Origin: Cornus controversa
Lineage: Eukaryota; Streptophyta; Magnoliopsida; Cornales; Cornaceae
Direction of reading: 5' to 3'
NCBI GenBank assembly: GCA_026545225.1
Contig: CM048853.1
Coordinates: 50,331,755-50,395,754 of the forward strand
Length of the DNA stretch: 64,000 nt
Within the stretch, counting starts at the first letter, position 1. Each line of letters begins with the position of its first letter. Shown here piece by piece: positions 14,301 to 25,333 of this stretch. Both the position numbers and the translations under genes were made by a program. A model generated the notes under the pieces. That model had not been told where the DNA came from and did not search any database. It saw only the letters and a program-made list of their open reading frames with translations.

Positions 14301-14442
14301 AATATCTCAAATTCTTTCCTGTGCAAATAGAAGAACTTCTGGACCTGGAAAAGAAACTTTACCTAGCATCTTTGAAGAAAACAAAGAGTGGTGGCATCTT
14401 CCACTTTCTCTCAGTGGGAGGCAGATGACCATCATCAGCCAT
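3278..14442 (-). CDS. DTX42: MATE efflux transporter, DETOXIFICATION 42 / FRD3-like (citrate exporter type)
   Basis: Thirteen exons join into one open frame of 544 residues: 14442-14363, 13994-13873, 12502-12224, 12022-11829, 8803-8668, 7316-7220, 7092-6992, 5999-5836, 4694-4623, 4263-4147, 4057-3962, 3853-3732 and 3332-3278. All junctions are GT-AG. The protein has the MATE fold sequence: PAALALAADPIASLIDTAFIGRLG at the first helices, FPLVSITTSFVAEEDT, a hydrophilic cytosolic loop (about residues 105-185), then LGAPAVLLSLAMQG-VFRGFKDTTTPL and the C-terminal helices, ending RFLRGRLLP. The long loop after the second helix and the exon layout are typical of the FRD3/DTX42 branch. Members of that branch export citrate across the plasma membrane for aluminium tolerance or iron movement; citrate is inferred here. 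A 23-residue direct repeat sits in the loop, and intron 4 holds a LINE relic. The ATG at 14442 gives the usual short N-terminus. DTX42 versus DTX43 is not settled. Confidence 0.95.
4695..5835 (-). other. MATE intron 8, no gene content
   Basis: An intron of about 1.1 kb between exons 8 and 9. It is AT-rich. I see no recognisable mobile element or RNA gene in it. Confidence 0.6.
6000..6991 (-). other. MATE intron 7, no gene content
   Basis: An intron of about 1 kb. It contains a pyrimidine-rich block on the plus strand at about 6310-6370 and otherwise unremarkable AT-rich sequence. Confidence 0.6.
7440..7830. repeat. Degenerate CAACCC-rich repeat in MATE intron 5
   Basis: This part of intron 5 (7317-8667) is a run of short degenerate motifs such as CCCAACC, AACCTGAC, GGTTGGATT and CTCGGATTAGG on both strands, more GC-rich than the flanks. 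It looks like a decayed dispersed repeat. Class and ends cannot be assigned. Confidence 0.4.
8336..8371. repeat. (TA)n microsatellite in MATE intron 5
   Basis: A pure TA run of about 18 units, close to the exon 5 donor side of the intron. Confidence 0.95.
9390..11290 (+). mobile_element. Degraded RTE-type LINE inside MATE intron 4
   Basis: Three forward-strand frames, broken by stops and shifts, give pieces of a non-LTR reverse transcriptase: WWSEEVQ (about 9430), a GSNKTVGPDNIPIKAWR block (about 9865), IVPIYKNKG (about 10010), HQGSVLSPYLFA (about 10420), the catalytic FADDIVLL (about 10510) and a C-terminal RPTLLNGAECWALR block (about 10875). The order and the closing GGGATTAAGG-type end followed by an ATGATGATAAT tail (about 11260-11283) are typical of plant RTE elements. 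The endonuclease part is missing, so the copy is 5'-truncated, and premature stops make it inactive. It lies antisense to the host gene. The 5' end is approximate and no target duplication was found. Confidence 0.9.
12195..12215. repeat. (CA)n microsatellite just inside MATE intron 3
   Basis: A CA run starting only a few bases downstream (minus sense) of the exon 3 donor at 12223. Read on the gene strand, the intron begins GTACTCCATG followed by TG repeats. Confidence 0.9.
12226..12356 (-). repeat. 69-bp direct duplication in MATE exon 3 (23-residue loop repeat)
   Basis: Residues 117-139 and 140-161 of the MATE protein are two copies of one 23-residue unit sharing ENLEKGS, N-EMK and a P-E/D ending. 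The DNA copies lie at about 12288-12356 and 12226-12287. They keep the frame and are diverged, so the duplication is not very recent. It falls in the variable cytosolic loop. Confidence 0.85.
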
Positions 14443-16690
14443 TATTAGTAAAGGTCAAATACGTTCAACTTAATTTATTAACAACACCGGCAAAACTCTT
14501 TTGATGGAGCTGATTCAACCAGACTTGTGGCGCCACCAAACTGCAGTTCTCACAGATTAATGTCCAAAGCCTGCAGGTTGCATAATCTAGTTACATTCAC
14601 TGGTTTAGAACAAAGAAACATATACATGATGTTTTCAACAACCAAAAAGAACTGATACAAATGAAGGGTACATATCATCATCAAATCCCGCATAAAAATG
14701 AAAGCAGAAAAGAAATATCTCAGGAGGGGATTCTGGACAATGCTATAGAAATGCAGCACAATAACCCAGCAAACACAGCATGCTCAACAATGTAGTTAAA
14801 ATGCAATAAAGCTAACCTTTTAAACTCAGAAATGACAAAAAGGGATATCAAAGCGGCAGCTACGGAAGCAGAAAAGCCAAATGAAGTGTCCTTAACAACA
14901 AAGTTGAGGTGAATCTAGAACTTACTTATAAGCAAAATGATAGTATGAACCTACCTCAGTTCTGGCCTTCTTAGAGACAGCATACCGTCAACAGAGGTCA
15001 TAATAGTTTGGACATTTGTTAAAAGTTTGCTGACATTACCACAGGTGTTTTGAATCTGAGGCAGGCACCCAAATTGAACGGGATGCCAATTCCGATAAAA
15101 ATGTCTCGCTTTCCGATATCAAAATTGGACCATGTTAATGTTTGTTACTTCTTGTAAAAATATTAGCATCTATATAACAATTTTTGTCCTATTAGATGGG
15201 AAATTTAAAATGATACAACAAGAAAAGTTGAAGCTTCACAAATTTGACTATTCATCAAAATAATTGAAAATTTGAGGCTAGGTTCTGCATAATTTGGATT
15301 CAGGACAGGAAAAAACCACATAAAACTTCACCAGTAAATACCCTGGCAAGACAATTTAGAATAAGGCACAGGGATTACCAAAAATAAGCGCGTGATTTAT
15401 GACAATAGTTGTCAGGAGTTTTTTTACCAATATGCATTAAGGGGGAAAAAAAAATGTTTTTACCAATATGAATAAGGAATTGCATATTTCAGAGATAGTG
15501 TTATGGAGACTCTCAGATAGTGTATTTAATCATTAAAGCCTGTTGTTCCCTGTTTTGGTTCTTCTTTTGTATATTTCAGCTTTTTCCTCTTCCTCTGGGA
15601 TATGAGCCCTTAATACTTGTATTTTGGTCCTTTTGTTAATATTAATCTTACTTAGCAAAAAGACAAGAAAAAGGAATTGCAAGAACCTCCCTCAGTTCTA
15701 AATTCCCCTGATAACAGCATATCAAGAATCTCTATTCCAAGTATAAAGTATAAACAAACCTGCAATCTCTTATCATGCAAAAGAGTCAAACTTGGGAGAC
15801 AGAGAGAGACTTGCTGTCCATATGTGACATGAACTTTCTTCATTACGGAAGATCCGTCTCATCTCTTCCCCAGTTGACACCCAAATAACAGGCTAAAAAC
15901 TTTAAACTATAGAAAAAGCTACGAATAAAATTGCATAAACAAATGCATAAAAAATAGAAAAAGGGAAACATCATATGAACCTCACATATGACAAGAACGG
16001 ATCACACAACATGAAACTCGTAATCCCAATGTTCTAAAATCGCCATATGTCAATCACTAGTCAAAAAAGCAATAGCATAAAATTCCGGTTATCGTACTCT
16101 TAAAACAGCAAGGACGTTGAAAAACACATACAGTGACAAGAACGTCAAAAACTCCAATACTTTAATCTGCAACACTTCCATGAACTTCGTTTGGAATGAA
16201 TTCACAAATACACTGAACCTTGAGAACGATGAGAAATGGCAATCTTTAATTGTGGCCGGTGGCAGATACTCCAAAACGCCAATTGATTGAACTTTTCGCG
16301 GCAATCTGTATTCATTAAAGAAACTGAAGAACACTCCTTCGACTTGCTTGTGTTCAAAGAAAAACCCATCAAAACGCATAGAGAGGGCGGACATTGTTGG
16401 TTTTCATATCTACCATTTTTGGCGCGAATTTAGCCTTCTTTTTTTTTTTTTTTTATTGTTTCAAAATTGACGATATAAAGCTCTGCTGCTTCGTAGATGA
16501 CAAAAGGCCTAATGATTATTGCATAATTTGTGAACGATTTTATCAAAATTGAAAAGAATTGAAGTATGAACTGATATGACTTGAACAATAACAAGTAGAT
16601 GAAAGTGTCAGAGATTGATTTAGCGTGAAATGTTGCAATTTGGTTCAATAACAAGCAGAGGAGTCTAGGGTTTTGGGAAGAGATGAAAAT
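14443..16690 (-). promoter_or_regulatory. Leader and upstream region of the MATE gene
   Basis: This region is upstream of the ATG at 14442 and homologous to 1-1340. A probable leader intron runs from the donor at 14954 (AACTGAG/GTAGGT) to an acceptor at about 14571 (CCTGCAG) or 14541. The most conserved upstream block, about 16150-16680, may hold the transcription start and promoter. It keeps short motifs such as GATATAAAGCTCTGC in both copies. No TATA box was assigned with confidence. Confidence 0.55.
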
Positions 16691-17771
16691 GGTTATCGCC
16701 ATTGGAAGAATGATGATTCGTTTGTCAGGTGCGAAATGGAAATAATTCGAAAGAGAGAAAATATATACGAGTGTTCAACGAACTCGCAATTCAACTCAGG
16801 TCATGATATGCATGAGGTGTTTGGTAGAAGAGTAGGAAGAGGATACTTTTTCCCGCTTTCTCTTCCCAACTAAACAAACTTCCTTCCTTCTTTTTTCTTT
16901 TCTCCCTTCTTTATATTTTTTTCTGTGTTTTCTCTTGTTTGGAAGAGAAAAGAGGATTTCTAAAAGTCCTTCCTCCATATATTTATTTTTGAAAGATAAT
17001 TTGTAATTCAATGGTAAGACAACTTTAACTATTATTATTTAAGCATGAGATGTGAATTTCATCACTCCACTTAATGGTTAAGTGGATTCGCGTCTCAACT
17101 CACATGAAAGTTATTCAAATATTTGACTTTCTATCAGTACTTTGATTTTTATTTTTTATTCAGCAATGCAAAATAAATTTAAATTCTCTTGTTTATTTTT
17201 CATTCTCATTTCACACCCCCACTTTTTTTTTTCCTTTTAACCCATCCATTGAGCCTTGAGTAATATCACTCTAAAAATTCATTTAGAAAAACTAATATGT
17301 TATTTATTTATTTTATAACAAATAATCAACTCATCAACTATCGACTTTAGACTTTCAAATTATTTACAAACATTGAATCGAAGTGACAACTCAGAAACAT
17401 TATTTAAGTTCGCACCTCACATTTAATGAGTTGAACCGAAAATTTGAAAAGAATACTTTTAAAAAAAAATTACCAATTGAGTTGGCCCGTGTAGACTAAT
17501 AAGTTGTATATATGATGGATAAGCTATTCTCTTTTCCTTAAAATGTAATCTAACACGTTTTATATACATCAAAAACACCAAAAAAAAGTGTCAAAAATAA
17601 ATTTACAACTTAGAAACCATCTGTTTTGTTGGACCCATAGTTACTATTGTCTCAACGGGCCACTTGGACCCAGAGGAGGAGATATATAGACCTTTAAAAC
17701 TAAATAGTCAGTAAGCTATAAAAAAAACATTTTCCAACCAAACAAAGATCTATCACATGGGTAGTTTTACA

Positions 17772-17775
<4 letters not shown>

Positions 17776-17815
<40 letters not shown>

Positions 17816-18030
17816 TTTATATATATATGAAACAAATTCATATAACTAAGAGCAAATGATCGACCTTTTATAAAAGCTATAAATGTATGGATTATGGAGC
17901 ATTAGTTTGAATGGTGGTGTTGAATTCCAGTGGTACTCAAATTAAGTGGACATGTTTGTCTTAACAATCAGATATCTTAAAATGTACAAGACATTGAAAG
18001 GAGCATACACACACACACACACACACATAT
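17776..18030. repeat. (TA)n and (CA)n microsatellites
   Basis: A TA run at 17776-17811 and a CA run at about 18006-18028 in the gene-poor stretch upstream of the MATE gene. Confidence 0.9.
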
Positions 18031-18159
18031 ATAATGTAGAAAGCTAATCAAAGAATGGTTATCAAGTGATGGAATTAGCTTGCCTTGGAGAGTTCTCACT
18101 AAAGAGACAATGCAAGCTCTTCCCGCCAACTTCTCTTCTGTTCAATTACTAAGTTCTCA

Positions 18160-18360
18160 ACCAACACTTGGCCTTTATAAGTACTTGGACTCCACACTCT
18201 CATAAGAATTCGAATAAAAAAATGATAACATTATAATAATACATACATGCATATATATATATAGATACACACGCACACAGAGAAAGAGCTAGAGAGAGAA
18301 GGAGAAGGGATCGAGCTAGGAGCACCAAATTTTCATTATCTTTGGTTTTGAAAGAGAGAC
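18160..18360 (+). promoter_or_regulatory. TATA-like promoter followed by leader-like purine-rich sequence
   Basis: CTTTATAAG at about 18172 resembles a plant TATA box. About 90 bp downstream come ACACAC and AGAGAGAGAAGGAGAAGGG sequences like many plant 5' leaders. No open frame of useful length follows on the plus strand, so if it is transcribed the product may be non-coding. This is inference only. Confidence 0.2.
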
Positions 18361-19165
18361 AAGTACTAATTGACCTTAAATTATCAAGTAAAACAAAACA
18401 TTGTACCTACAAGTGGCGCGATTTCAGCACAGTTGCATAGAAATCCATGGCATTACATGTTGTCATAGTAAGAGATATATATATGCTCTAAAGGTGGAAT
18501 TCCACCACCTTACAACCTTTATAGATGGTATATATTTATATATAATTTTGTCACACTATGTGATACAAATTTGATAGCTTTACATTAGTAGAATTTGAGC
18601 TCGTGCAAATGTGGTCTACGTAGGATTCCCAACACCCATGCTTAATGGTCCAGCCAATGACCTAACTTTTGCCGGTTAAGAATTTGGCTGTACGTACGTA
18701 TAATAGTCATAGATTGCATGATATCTAATAAATTAAAACACCTTTTGTAAAACCTTTTTTAGAATGGAAATTGAATTTTATTAATGGAGAAAAGAAAAAG
18801 AATATATTGAATTAAGCCCAACACACGCTCGCATTAGATAAAGAGCCGTGATACGGACAGTCTGAATCCCAAGGGTCAGTGGGCAAATTATTATCCATTG
18901 ACAAAAACAAAAAGAAAAACCCACTTTTCACAACCCTAGGTTTCATGATGATATATATCTTGAGATATATTAATGATATATATTTTGAGATAATATGGGT
19001 TAACCCAACCCAAACAATTGGTCAAACCACCACCAACTCAGAATTTTAGGTTAATAACATGTCACTGATGTCATCAAACCAATATTATATCTTATTACAT
19101 AAGAAAAAATACATTTAATTAGGCCCAGTTTGTTTGGAGAGAAATGGATGAAAAATGGAGGAAAA

Positions 19166-19167
<2 letters not shown>

Positions 19168-19197
<30 letters not shown>
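19168..19197. repeat. (TA)n microsatellite
   Basis: A TA run of about 15 units in intergenic DNA. Confidence 0.9.
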
Positions 19198-19200
<3 letters not shown>

Positions 19201-19415
19201 GTTTGGTATAAATTTTTAAAGAAAAAGAAAGAAAATGGAGAGATTTGGAGGAATACAAATTAGACATGATGAGTAGGTTTTTTTGTCCTCTCGAAAATGA
19301 GAGAAAATAAAAGGAAAGAGTTACAAAGTTTAATGAAACTTTTCTAGTACCATATGAGTCATATTACCTGTATAGTGGTAAATTCATTCAAATCCTTCAA
19401 CCAGAGGGATGACTT

Positions 19416-19499
19416 CAGGTTTATCTGCAAAGTTTTGATAGGTTCAAGATCCTCCCTCAGGTTTATCTGCAAAGTTTTGATAGGTTCAAGATCATCACT
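19416..19499. repeat. 42-bp tandem duplication
   Basis: Two adjacent copies (19416-19457 and 19458-19499) of a unit containing GTTTATCTGCAAAGTTTTG and ending GTTCAAGATC. They are nearly identical, so the duplication is recent. Confidence 0.85.
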
Positions 19500-20700
19500 A
19501 CTTTAAAATGCGTTATGTCATGAAATGGTATGAACATACATATAAGTACTTCACATTCGCATTACTAGGTGATGTGAGATCATGACACACGTATCATTTT
19601 GGCAGCTTGTCGAGTGCCTCGCACCTGCCAACAGATATTATTACAATCCATCCCCTCAGATGCCCAATGTTCTCGTTGTCACACTTTTGACTGGGCTCTG
19701 GCTCTGATACCATTTGTAACGCCTTCACCCTACTTGACACAATATTATCAGCTTTTGGCTCTCCTGAACCAAAGACTTTTCAGGAGATCACCATAGGGGT
19801 GGCAATTTCCCCCGCCCAAGTGGGTTTCCGTCCTACCCTGCCCCTAAGGGAATGAGTTTGGTATGCTTCTAATACGAGTAGGGGCAGGTATGAATTTAAA
19901 AAACAAAACCCAACTCGGGTTACGGCGGGAGTGGAATGGTACCCCAGCCTCAATTATATATATACGTTATAAAATTAGAGTTTCTAAATCATTCATTGCC
20001 TCCCTCATCTCACGCGATTCATCCCTTGGTCCTCACTATGCTACTCATTTGCCACCCCCATCAATGCCACTTTGACGACCAAGAGAACGACAATAATCGA
20101 CAACGCACGAGGATATCAACCCCATTTTGACAACAATAGTAATCGACGATGAAGAGATTGACAGATTGTGTAAACTCTTCCTCTGATGAGTTCCATCGGT
20201 ATCTCTACATTTCTTTGTCAGATCCTTTATTTTTGATGATACGATCGACCAACGCATCATATTATTGTGTTATGCAATTTAGGGTTTTTGTTTAGCCTTA
20301 ATATTTTAGTTTTATACTTATATTGGAGAAATTTTGATTTTTTTTACTTGTATTGGAGAAATTTTGATTTTTTTTTCCTTCACCGTTCAGATCTTCTCAT
20401 TCTTCAAAATGAAAATTTTGCAAATTTAAATGATATGCGTGGATTTTCTTAACAGGCCGGGGTAGGGTTTAGGCAAACCCGCCCCATTGCCACCCATCCT
20501 GCACGTTAACTGTGGAGTTTTGATAGGTTCATGACTATCACGGCTTAAAAACGCATTGTCATAAAAAGGTGTGAACATACATATAAGTATGTTACCTTCA
20601 CCTTCTTTAGGCGATGTGAGATCATAACACCCATAATCTGCTAGTGTGGTAGCTTACCCAGTGTCTCACACCCGCCCACAGAGGTCGTCACAGTTTTATT
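19470..20700. repeat. Pair of direct repeats flanking the MITE at 19794
   Basis: About 19475-19650 and 20512-20695 share order and sequence (GTTTTGATAGGTTCA, then a block with GAACATACATATAAGTA, then GGCGATGTGAGATCAT-like and CTCACACCCGCC-like parts), with an internal spacing near 1.04 kb. They could be degenerate terminal repeats of a retroelement into which the MITE inserted, or two copies of a dispersed repeat. Confidence 0.55.
19794..20498. mobile_element. Non-autonomous DNA transposon with GGGTGGCAAT terminal inverted repeats
   Basis: The left end reads TAGGGGTGGCAAT followed by CCCCCGCCC. The right end reads the complement (CCCGCCCCATTGCCACCC). GGGTGGCAA ends with GC-rich subterminal CCCGCC blocks are common in hAT-like plant elements. 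No clear 8-bp target duplication was found and no transposase is encoded, so superfamily assignment is tentative. Confidence 0.6.
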
Positions 20701-21585
20701 TCATTTCTTTCTCCAAACATGATTTAGTGCTAAGACAATCATTTTCTTTCTTTTCCCTCATTAATCAATCAAACATGAATAGAGTTTAACATTGTCCTTT
20801 CATTTTCTTTTTTCTCTCATAACTAATGTTATTATTTCTTTTTTCCCCTTTTGTTATACCAAATATAGTCTTACTTCAGTGGATATATACTAACACTACT
20901 GTCAACATTTAATTAGTCGGTGATATTATATCATCAACATTTCAGAAACATTAAAGTATTTTTTTAGTACGTGGGTGCATGCGGGTCAAAGGATCCACTC
21001 CATAGAAACCCAGGTGGAACATTAAATCTTTTCGGACACTAGTTACAATAACAAATGTTAAAAGATACGTTATATAGGAGGATAAAGTATTTTACCCCTA
21101 ATTTGATAAAAATAAGATTTTATTTTTGAATTATTTTAAATATAAAATTAATAGTATTTCGGAAAATTTTAAATAGATGAATTTTTTAAATTTTGAAATT
21201 TTATAATAAATTTGTCAGATTATATATGCATGTTAAGATCACATTTTACTAACACTTCCACAAAAAAAATTAACGATCACATTCTACTGGTCATCACAGG
21301 TACGTACTCAATCTTAAACTAAAATAAATAAAAATTATAAGTGAAAATTGTTTATTATCAAAAAATTCTATTGGACCATACCTTGAAATTTTCAGTTCTA
21401 AGTGGTTAATAGGTTATCAAACAGGACTAAGTCTAGAGTTAATATAATAACAGTAATACATTATTATTGGCTTACCAGTATTGGTTAGTAAAAAAAGGGG
21501 AAAACAATAATAAGGCATAATATTGGGGCACTTGTCTTGCAGTTAAAATGATTTTTTTTTTTTTAAAGCATAATAAGCATAATAA

Positions 21586-21938
21586 AGTATAAGTTGCGCT
21601 TTGCGAAAATGGCTGCCAAAGATAATTTGAAATTTAGAGGAGGTGCAAAAAGTTTACTTGCTCATTTGTTCAATTTTTCAGATTGGTCCAATTTTTAGCC
21701 TAATTAAAATTAATCAATCACAAATAAGTAAAGAAATAAATCCAAGTGCAAGTAAAGTAAAGAGTATAAGTTGCGCTTTGCGAAAATGGCTGCCAAAGAT
21801 AATTTGAAATTTAGAGGAGGTGCAAAAAGTTTACTTGCTCATTTGTTCAATTTTTCAGATTGGTCCAATTTTTAGCCTAATTAAAATTAAACAATCACAA
21901 ATAAGTAAAGAAATAAATCCAAGTGCAAGTAAAGTAAA
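21586..21938. repeat. 177-bp near-perfect tandem duplication
   Basis: Two head-to-tail copies, about 21586-21762 and 21763-21938. The unit starts AGTATAAGTTGCGCTTTGCG. I could find essentially one substitution (TAATCAATC against TAAACAATC). The near-identity implies a recent event, or an assembly artefact. Confidence 0.92.
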
Positions 21939-22099
21939 AATGACACCAGATTTACATTTACATGGAAATCTAAAATAGGAGAAAATCATGGGTGAGGCTG
22001 TAGTTCTGGAAAAACAAATCTACTATCGTACAAACAACGTAGTAGAACTGACTCTATTTCAGACTCACACCCACTCCATTTGGCCAAGAATTTTATGTT

Positions 22100-23150
22100 G
22101 AATGCCTCAAGCTTACTCTTGCGACTCCACGTCCAATTGCAGCAGACTTCAACCTAATGTCACAATCCTTGTAGAAGGGTTGCTGGAAAAACACGAACAC
22201 TCCATGAATAGTATGTCCTCTTTGTAGTGCGATTGACTTCTCATTTCTTACGAACGAACAGTTGTGAAGAAACTAAACAATCCAATATTTTGATCAATAA
22301 AAAATCTAAAGTAGTTTTTAAATAATTGATCAAGTTGAGAAACTCATCTTATCTCATTGTGCATATAGGTGTACTCTCAAAAAATAAACAGAAAATAAAA
22401 ATTTCCTCTCTAAAAATATATCAATTGTTTTCTCTCTAAAACTAGGTTTTTCTTAAAACATATCTTTAGAGAAAACATTGAGTTATATATATAGATTAGA
22501 GAGATCTATATTTGCTTGGAAAGCAAGTTAAAAATTGTTTTAGGATGTTCCCTAAAGCTCTAAGTTAATTAGGAATCGAACTCTTTCAAAAAAACAACTT
22601 TCCAAATTGAAGAGATAATTCTGCTTGTTGGACTAGTCTAGAAAGAGTTGGACCGGTCGGACTACGTAGAGATTGCATAACATGTCCAACCAACAAAGTT
22701 GGACTGGTCTAGGAATTGTTGGCCCAGTCGGACTTTGAAAAACTTGAAATTTTTGTAATTAAACCCTAGTTTTCCAAAACCAATCTCTCAAATATATAGT
22801 TGTTGTGTCTTAACACACTTACCATGACTAGGGGATGTTCTCAATTGAATCAATTGTCTTCATCCACTTGATCTTCAGCTTCATGATCGTTTACAATAAT
22901 TGAATAAAAATTACAACTTGATCATACTAGTTTTGACACCAAAATTTGCCACTTACAATTATACATATCATAATAGGATGATAATATTTTTTTTCTTAAA
23001 GATTGTTGGGACTTATCTCACGCTATGGAGATATTGTTCCTTTTGCACTACACAAGCGCTCACGGTATGCCTCTTGGGACCTAGGGTTGTTGTTGACCCC
23101 ATGCGCTTGTGAACGCTCCTCTCATATTCTAACTAGAGATTAGCTCTGAT
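22100..23150. repeat. Probable degraded LTR or other repeat
   Basis: The stretch includes two imperfect copies of a TTGGACYGGTC / CCRGTCGGACT motif pair around 22628-22735 and a block with TCTTCATCCACTTGATCTTC at about 22857. Both resemble long terminal repeats of plant retroelements, but no paired copy, primer-binding site or coding remnant is visible. Confidence 0.3.
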
Positions 23151-23396
23151 AATATATGTCAGGATTGAAATATATAGTGTACCTGTGTTTGCAGTTTTCA
23201 AAATACGGTTATACAAGTAAGTGATAACAATTACATAATACTTTATTATAATATATATATATAAAGCTTGTAAAAATATGTCTTTTTATTTTTTCAGTTC
23301 TGACAAATTTTTTTTTACAATTCTCTATCTTTCACATTGTATATTAATGGTTTAAATGAAGAGAAAAGTATATATATAACTCGCCTTGCAACAGAA

Positions 23397-23399
<3 letters not shown>

Positions 23400-23431
<32 letters not shown>
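23400..23431. repeat. (TA)n microsatellite
   Basis: A TA run of about 16 units. Confidence 0.9.
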
Positions 23432-23444
<13 letters not shown>

Positions 23445-23879
23445 AAGCTATAACGTTATTTTAAGTTGGTAGTTGATAAATGACCTAAGTTATCACACAC
23501 TTGTGTGTGTACTACATTGAAAGTGAGAGCTCTATAGAGAGAGAGAGAGTTAGTACAGACTAATATATTTGTAATTTAAATATTTATTGTGCGATGATAC
23601 TAACACAATCAAAGAATGCTAAATTACTAATGCAAATGGGTGGCCTAGGTCCACTTCCCACAGTTGTTTGTGTTGATAAGTTAATTAATTCCCGCGTTCT
23701 GCGCTAATGCAAATGGAATGGCCTACAAGAATCAAGATGGTGACGTTTCTTTGTGTTGTTGATAAGTTAATCAATTGCGGCACAGTCTTTATTCTCCTTT
23801 CTTCATAATCTATTTTATATTAATTTTGAAATTCATGAAAAATATATTCTGTATCTATATATTGTTTCACCTCTCTCAA

Positions 23880-24250
23880 AATAGCGAGTGAGGGCATGCA
23901 TCACTCGAAATTTTTATGTAAATGGAGGCCTGCATCACTCATTCTAGTGTTCATATGTGGTGTTTAAGACCTTGAAACATTGTCTACATTTGTAATTTTA
24001 AGGAACAAAAGTGAGATTCCGTATAATATTCAAGAATTATAAATTATTTGATTTGATTTTATTGTTTCAACAAAGAACTCTTATAATGCGTTGAAGACTC
24101 GAACTCTCTACTAAATGAGACGAAATACTACTTAGATTACAACCCTTAATTAATAATATTCAAGATATTCAAAATAACAAATGAGGGCATGAATCACTCA
24201 AAATTTTAATGTAAATGAAGGCATTTATCACTCATTCAAGTGCTCATGCT
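23880..24250. repeat. Imperfect direct repeats about 300 bp apart
   Basis: Blocks at about 23885-23950 and 24180-24250 share GAGGGCATG-ATCACTC, then AAATTTT-ATGTAAATG-AGGC, then ATCACTCATTC. They are diverged copies of one unit. Confidence 0.65.
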
Positions 24251-24269
24251 TCTTGAATGAGTATATATT

Positions 24270-24655
24270 AATGATAATGGTAAGTTACACTGTCTTTTTA
24301 TGAGGTTTCGTCAATATACACTTACCTCTCTTTTTGTTTGTAAAATTTCATTGACTTCTCTTGAAATTTGTATTTTTGTAATACTGATTTCCTTTCTTGT
24401 TTGTAAAATTTCAATAATTTTCTTTGAGGTTTATATTTTTGTAACACCGTTAATGGTTGTTAATGGTCAGAGTGGTTAACATGTAAATAAGAATAATTAA
24501 TTTGTGTGATATTGTAAGAATAAAAACGTAATTATACAAGAATAGTTAATGACATCTTTTCGATAGCTCTGATGGAAGAGATTAATGTAACTTTACAAAT
24601 AAAAGAGAATGTAAATATATATTTACAAAATTTTAAGAGATAATTTACTCTAATG
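24270..24655. mobile_element. MITE-like element with imperfect terminal inverted repeats
   Basis: The left arm reads TAATGATAATGGTAAGTTA. The right arm, reversed, reads TATCATTAGAGTAAATTA. Internally there are three degenerate copies of a TTTGTAAAATTTCA / GAGGTTT motif. A related sequence occurs at about 57040-57260, so this is probably one dispersed family. Ends are approximate. Confidence 0.4.
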
Positions 24656-25047
24656 ATAAACATGACACACGCACAAAGATAGAAGAGACAGAGAGGTGTA
24701 CCCTACTTGTCAAAAGTTGCTCCAAAGCTTAATTTTCTAGTCCACCAGTATTATTGCACTCTCCATGAACTATTAAATTGTTACTTTAATTGCCATTTCA
24801 TGCAACATGAATAAACACACACCACACAAAGACCCAAGTGTGTTGTGTGTTTATATTTAATCTGCCACTACAATTACTCAGATTCTCTCATATTTATTCT
24901 AATTAATTAAATTTGCCACTCCAGACTCTATGCGACTAATAACAGAGCACCATATCTTCTCATCAGCTAAAAAACTTCTAACTTTTCATATAAAAGGTGA
25001 TATTAATTTATGAACTCACTTTTAATGAAATACTCTTTTTGTTTCAG

Positions 25048-25156
25048 TTTGGTAAAGGCACTCTCTTTTGAAAAGGAGTACTATTTGGTCACAAAACAAG
25101 TGCTACTAGATATGCCCTTTCCATAAGCAATATTTCCTTTAATTATCTTTACCAAA
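25048..25156. mobile_element. Short MITE with TTTGGTAAAG ends
   Basis: TTTGGTAAAG at 25048 is matched by CTTTACCAAA ending at 25156. The element is about 109 bp, AT-rich and non-coding. A target duplication was not resolved. Confidence 0.55.
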
Positions 25157-25313
25157 CAGAGTGTTCAAAGTGTGATGATATTAAAACTATTCCCTTTTGG
25201 GGTTAAATGTACTTAATGAATGGCATTTCAAGGTTCCTTTATGAAGTATGTGAGAAACTATGGTGGTGTGCCACTAAGTGCATAGCTAAATGTGTGCATT
25301 AGATAATGTGAGT

Positions 25314-25333
25314 AAAAAAAAAAAAAAAAAAAA
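25314..25333. repeat. Poly(A) tract
   Basis: A run of about 20 A residues. It might be the tail of a lost retrotransposed sequence, but nothing recognisable lies directly upstream. Confidence 0.8.

Noticed and set aside
18040-18150. Possible microRNA hairpin (AGCTTGC / GCAAGCT with flanking partial pairing; 3' arm contains TCTTCCC as in miR482)
   Set aside because: Only about 11-17 positions pair well, outer arms mismatch heavily, and the would-be mature sequence does not match any conserved miRNA I know beyond 7 bases.
22900-23112. Plus-strand frame near a CACTACACAAGCGCTC block
   Set aside because: It looks like repeat-derived sequence; no protein similarity was recognised.
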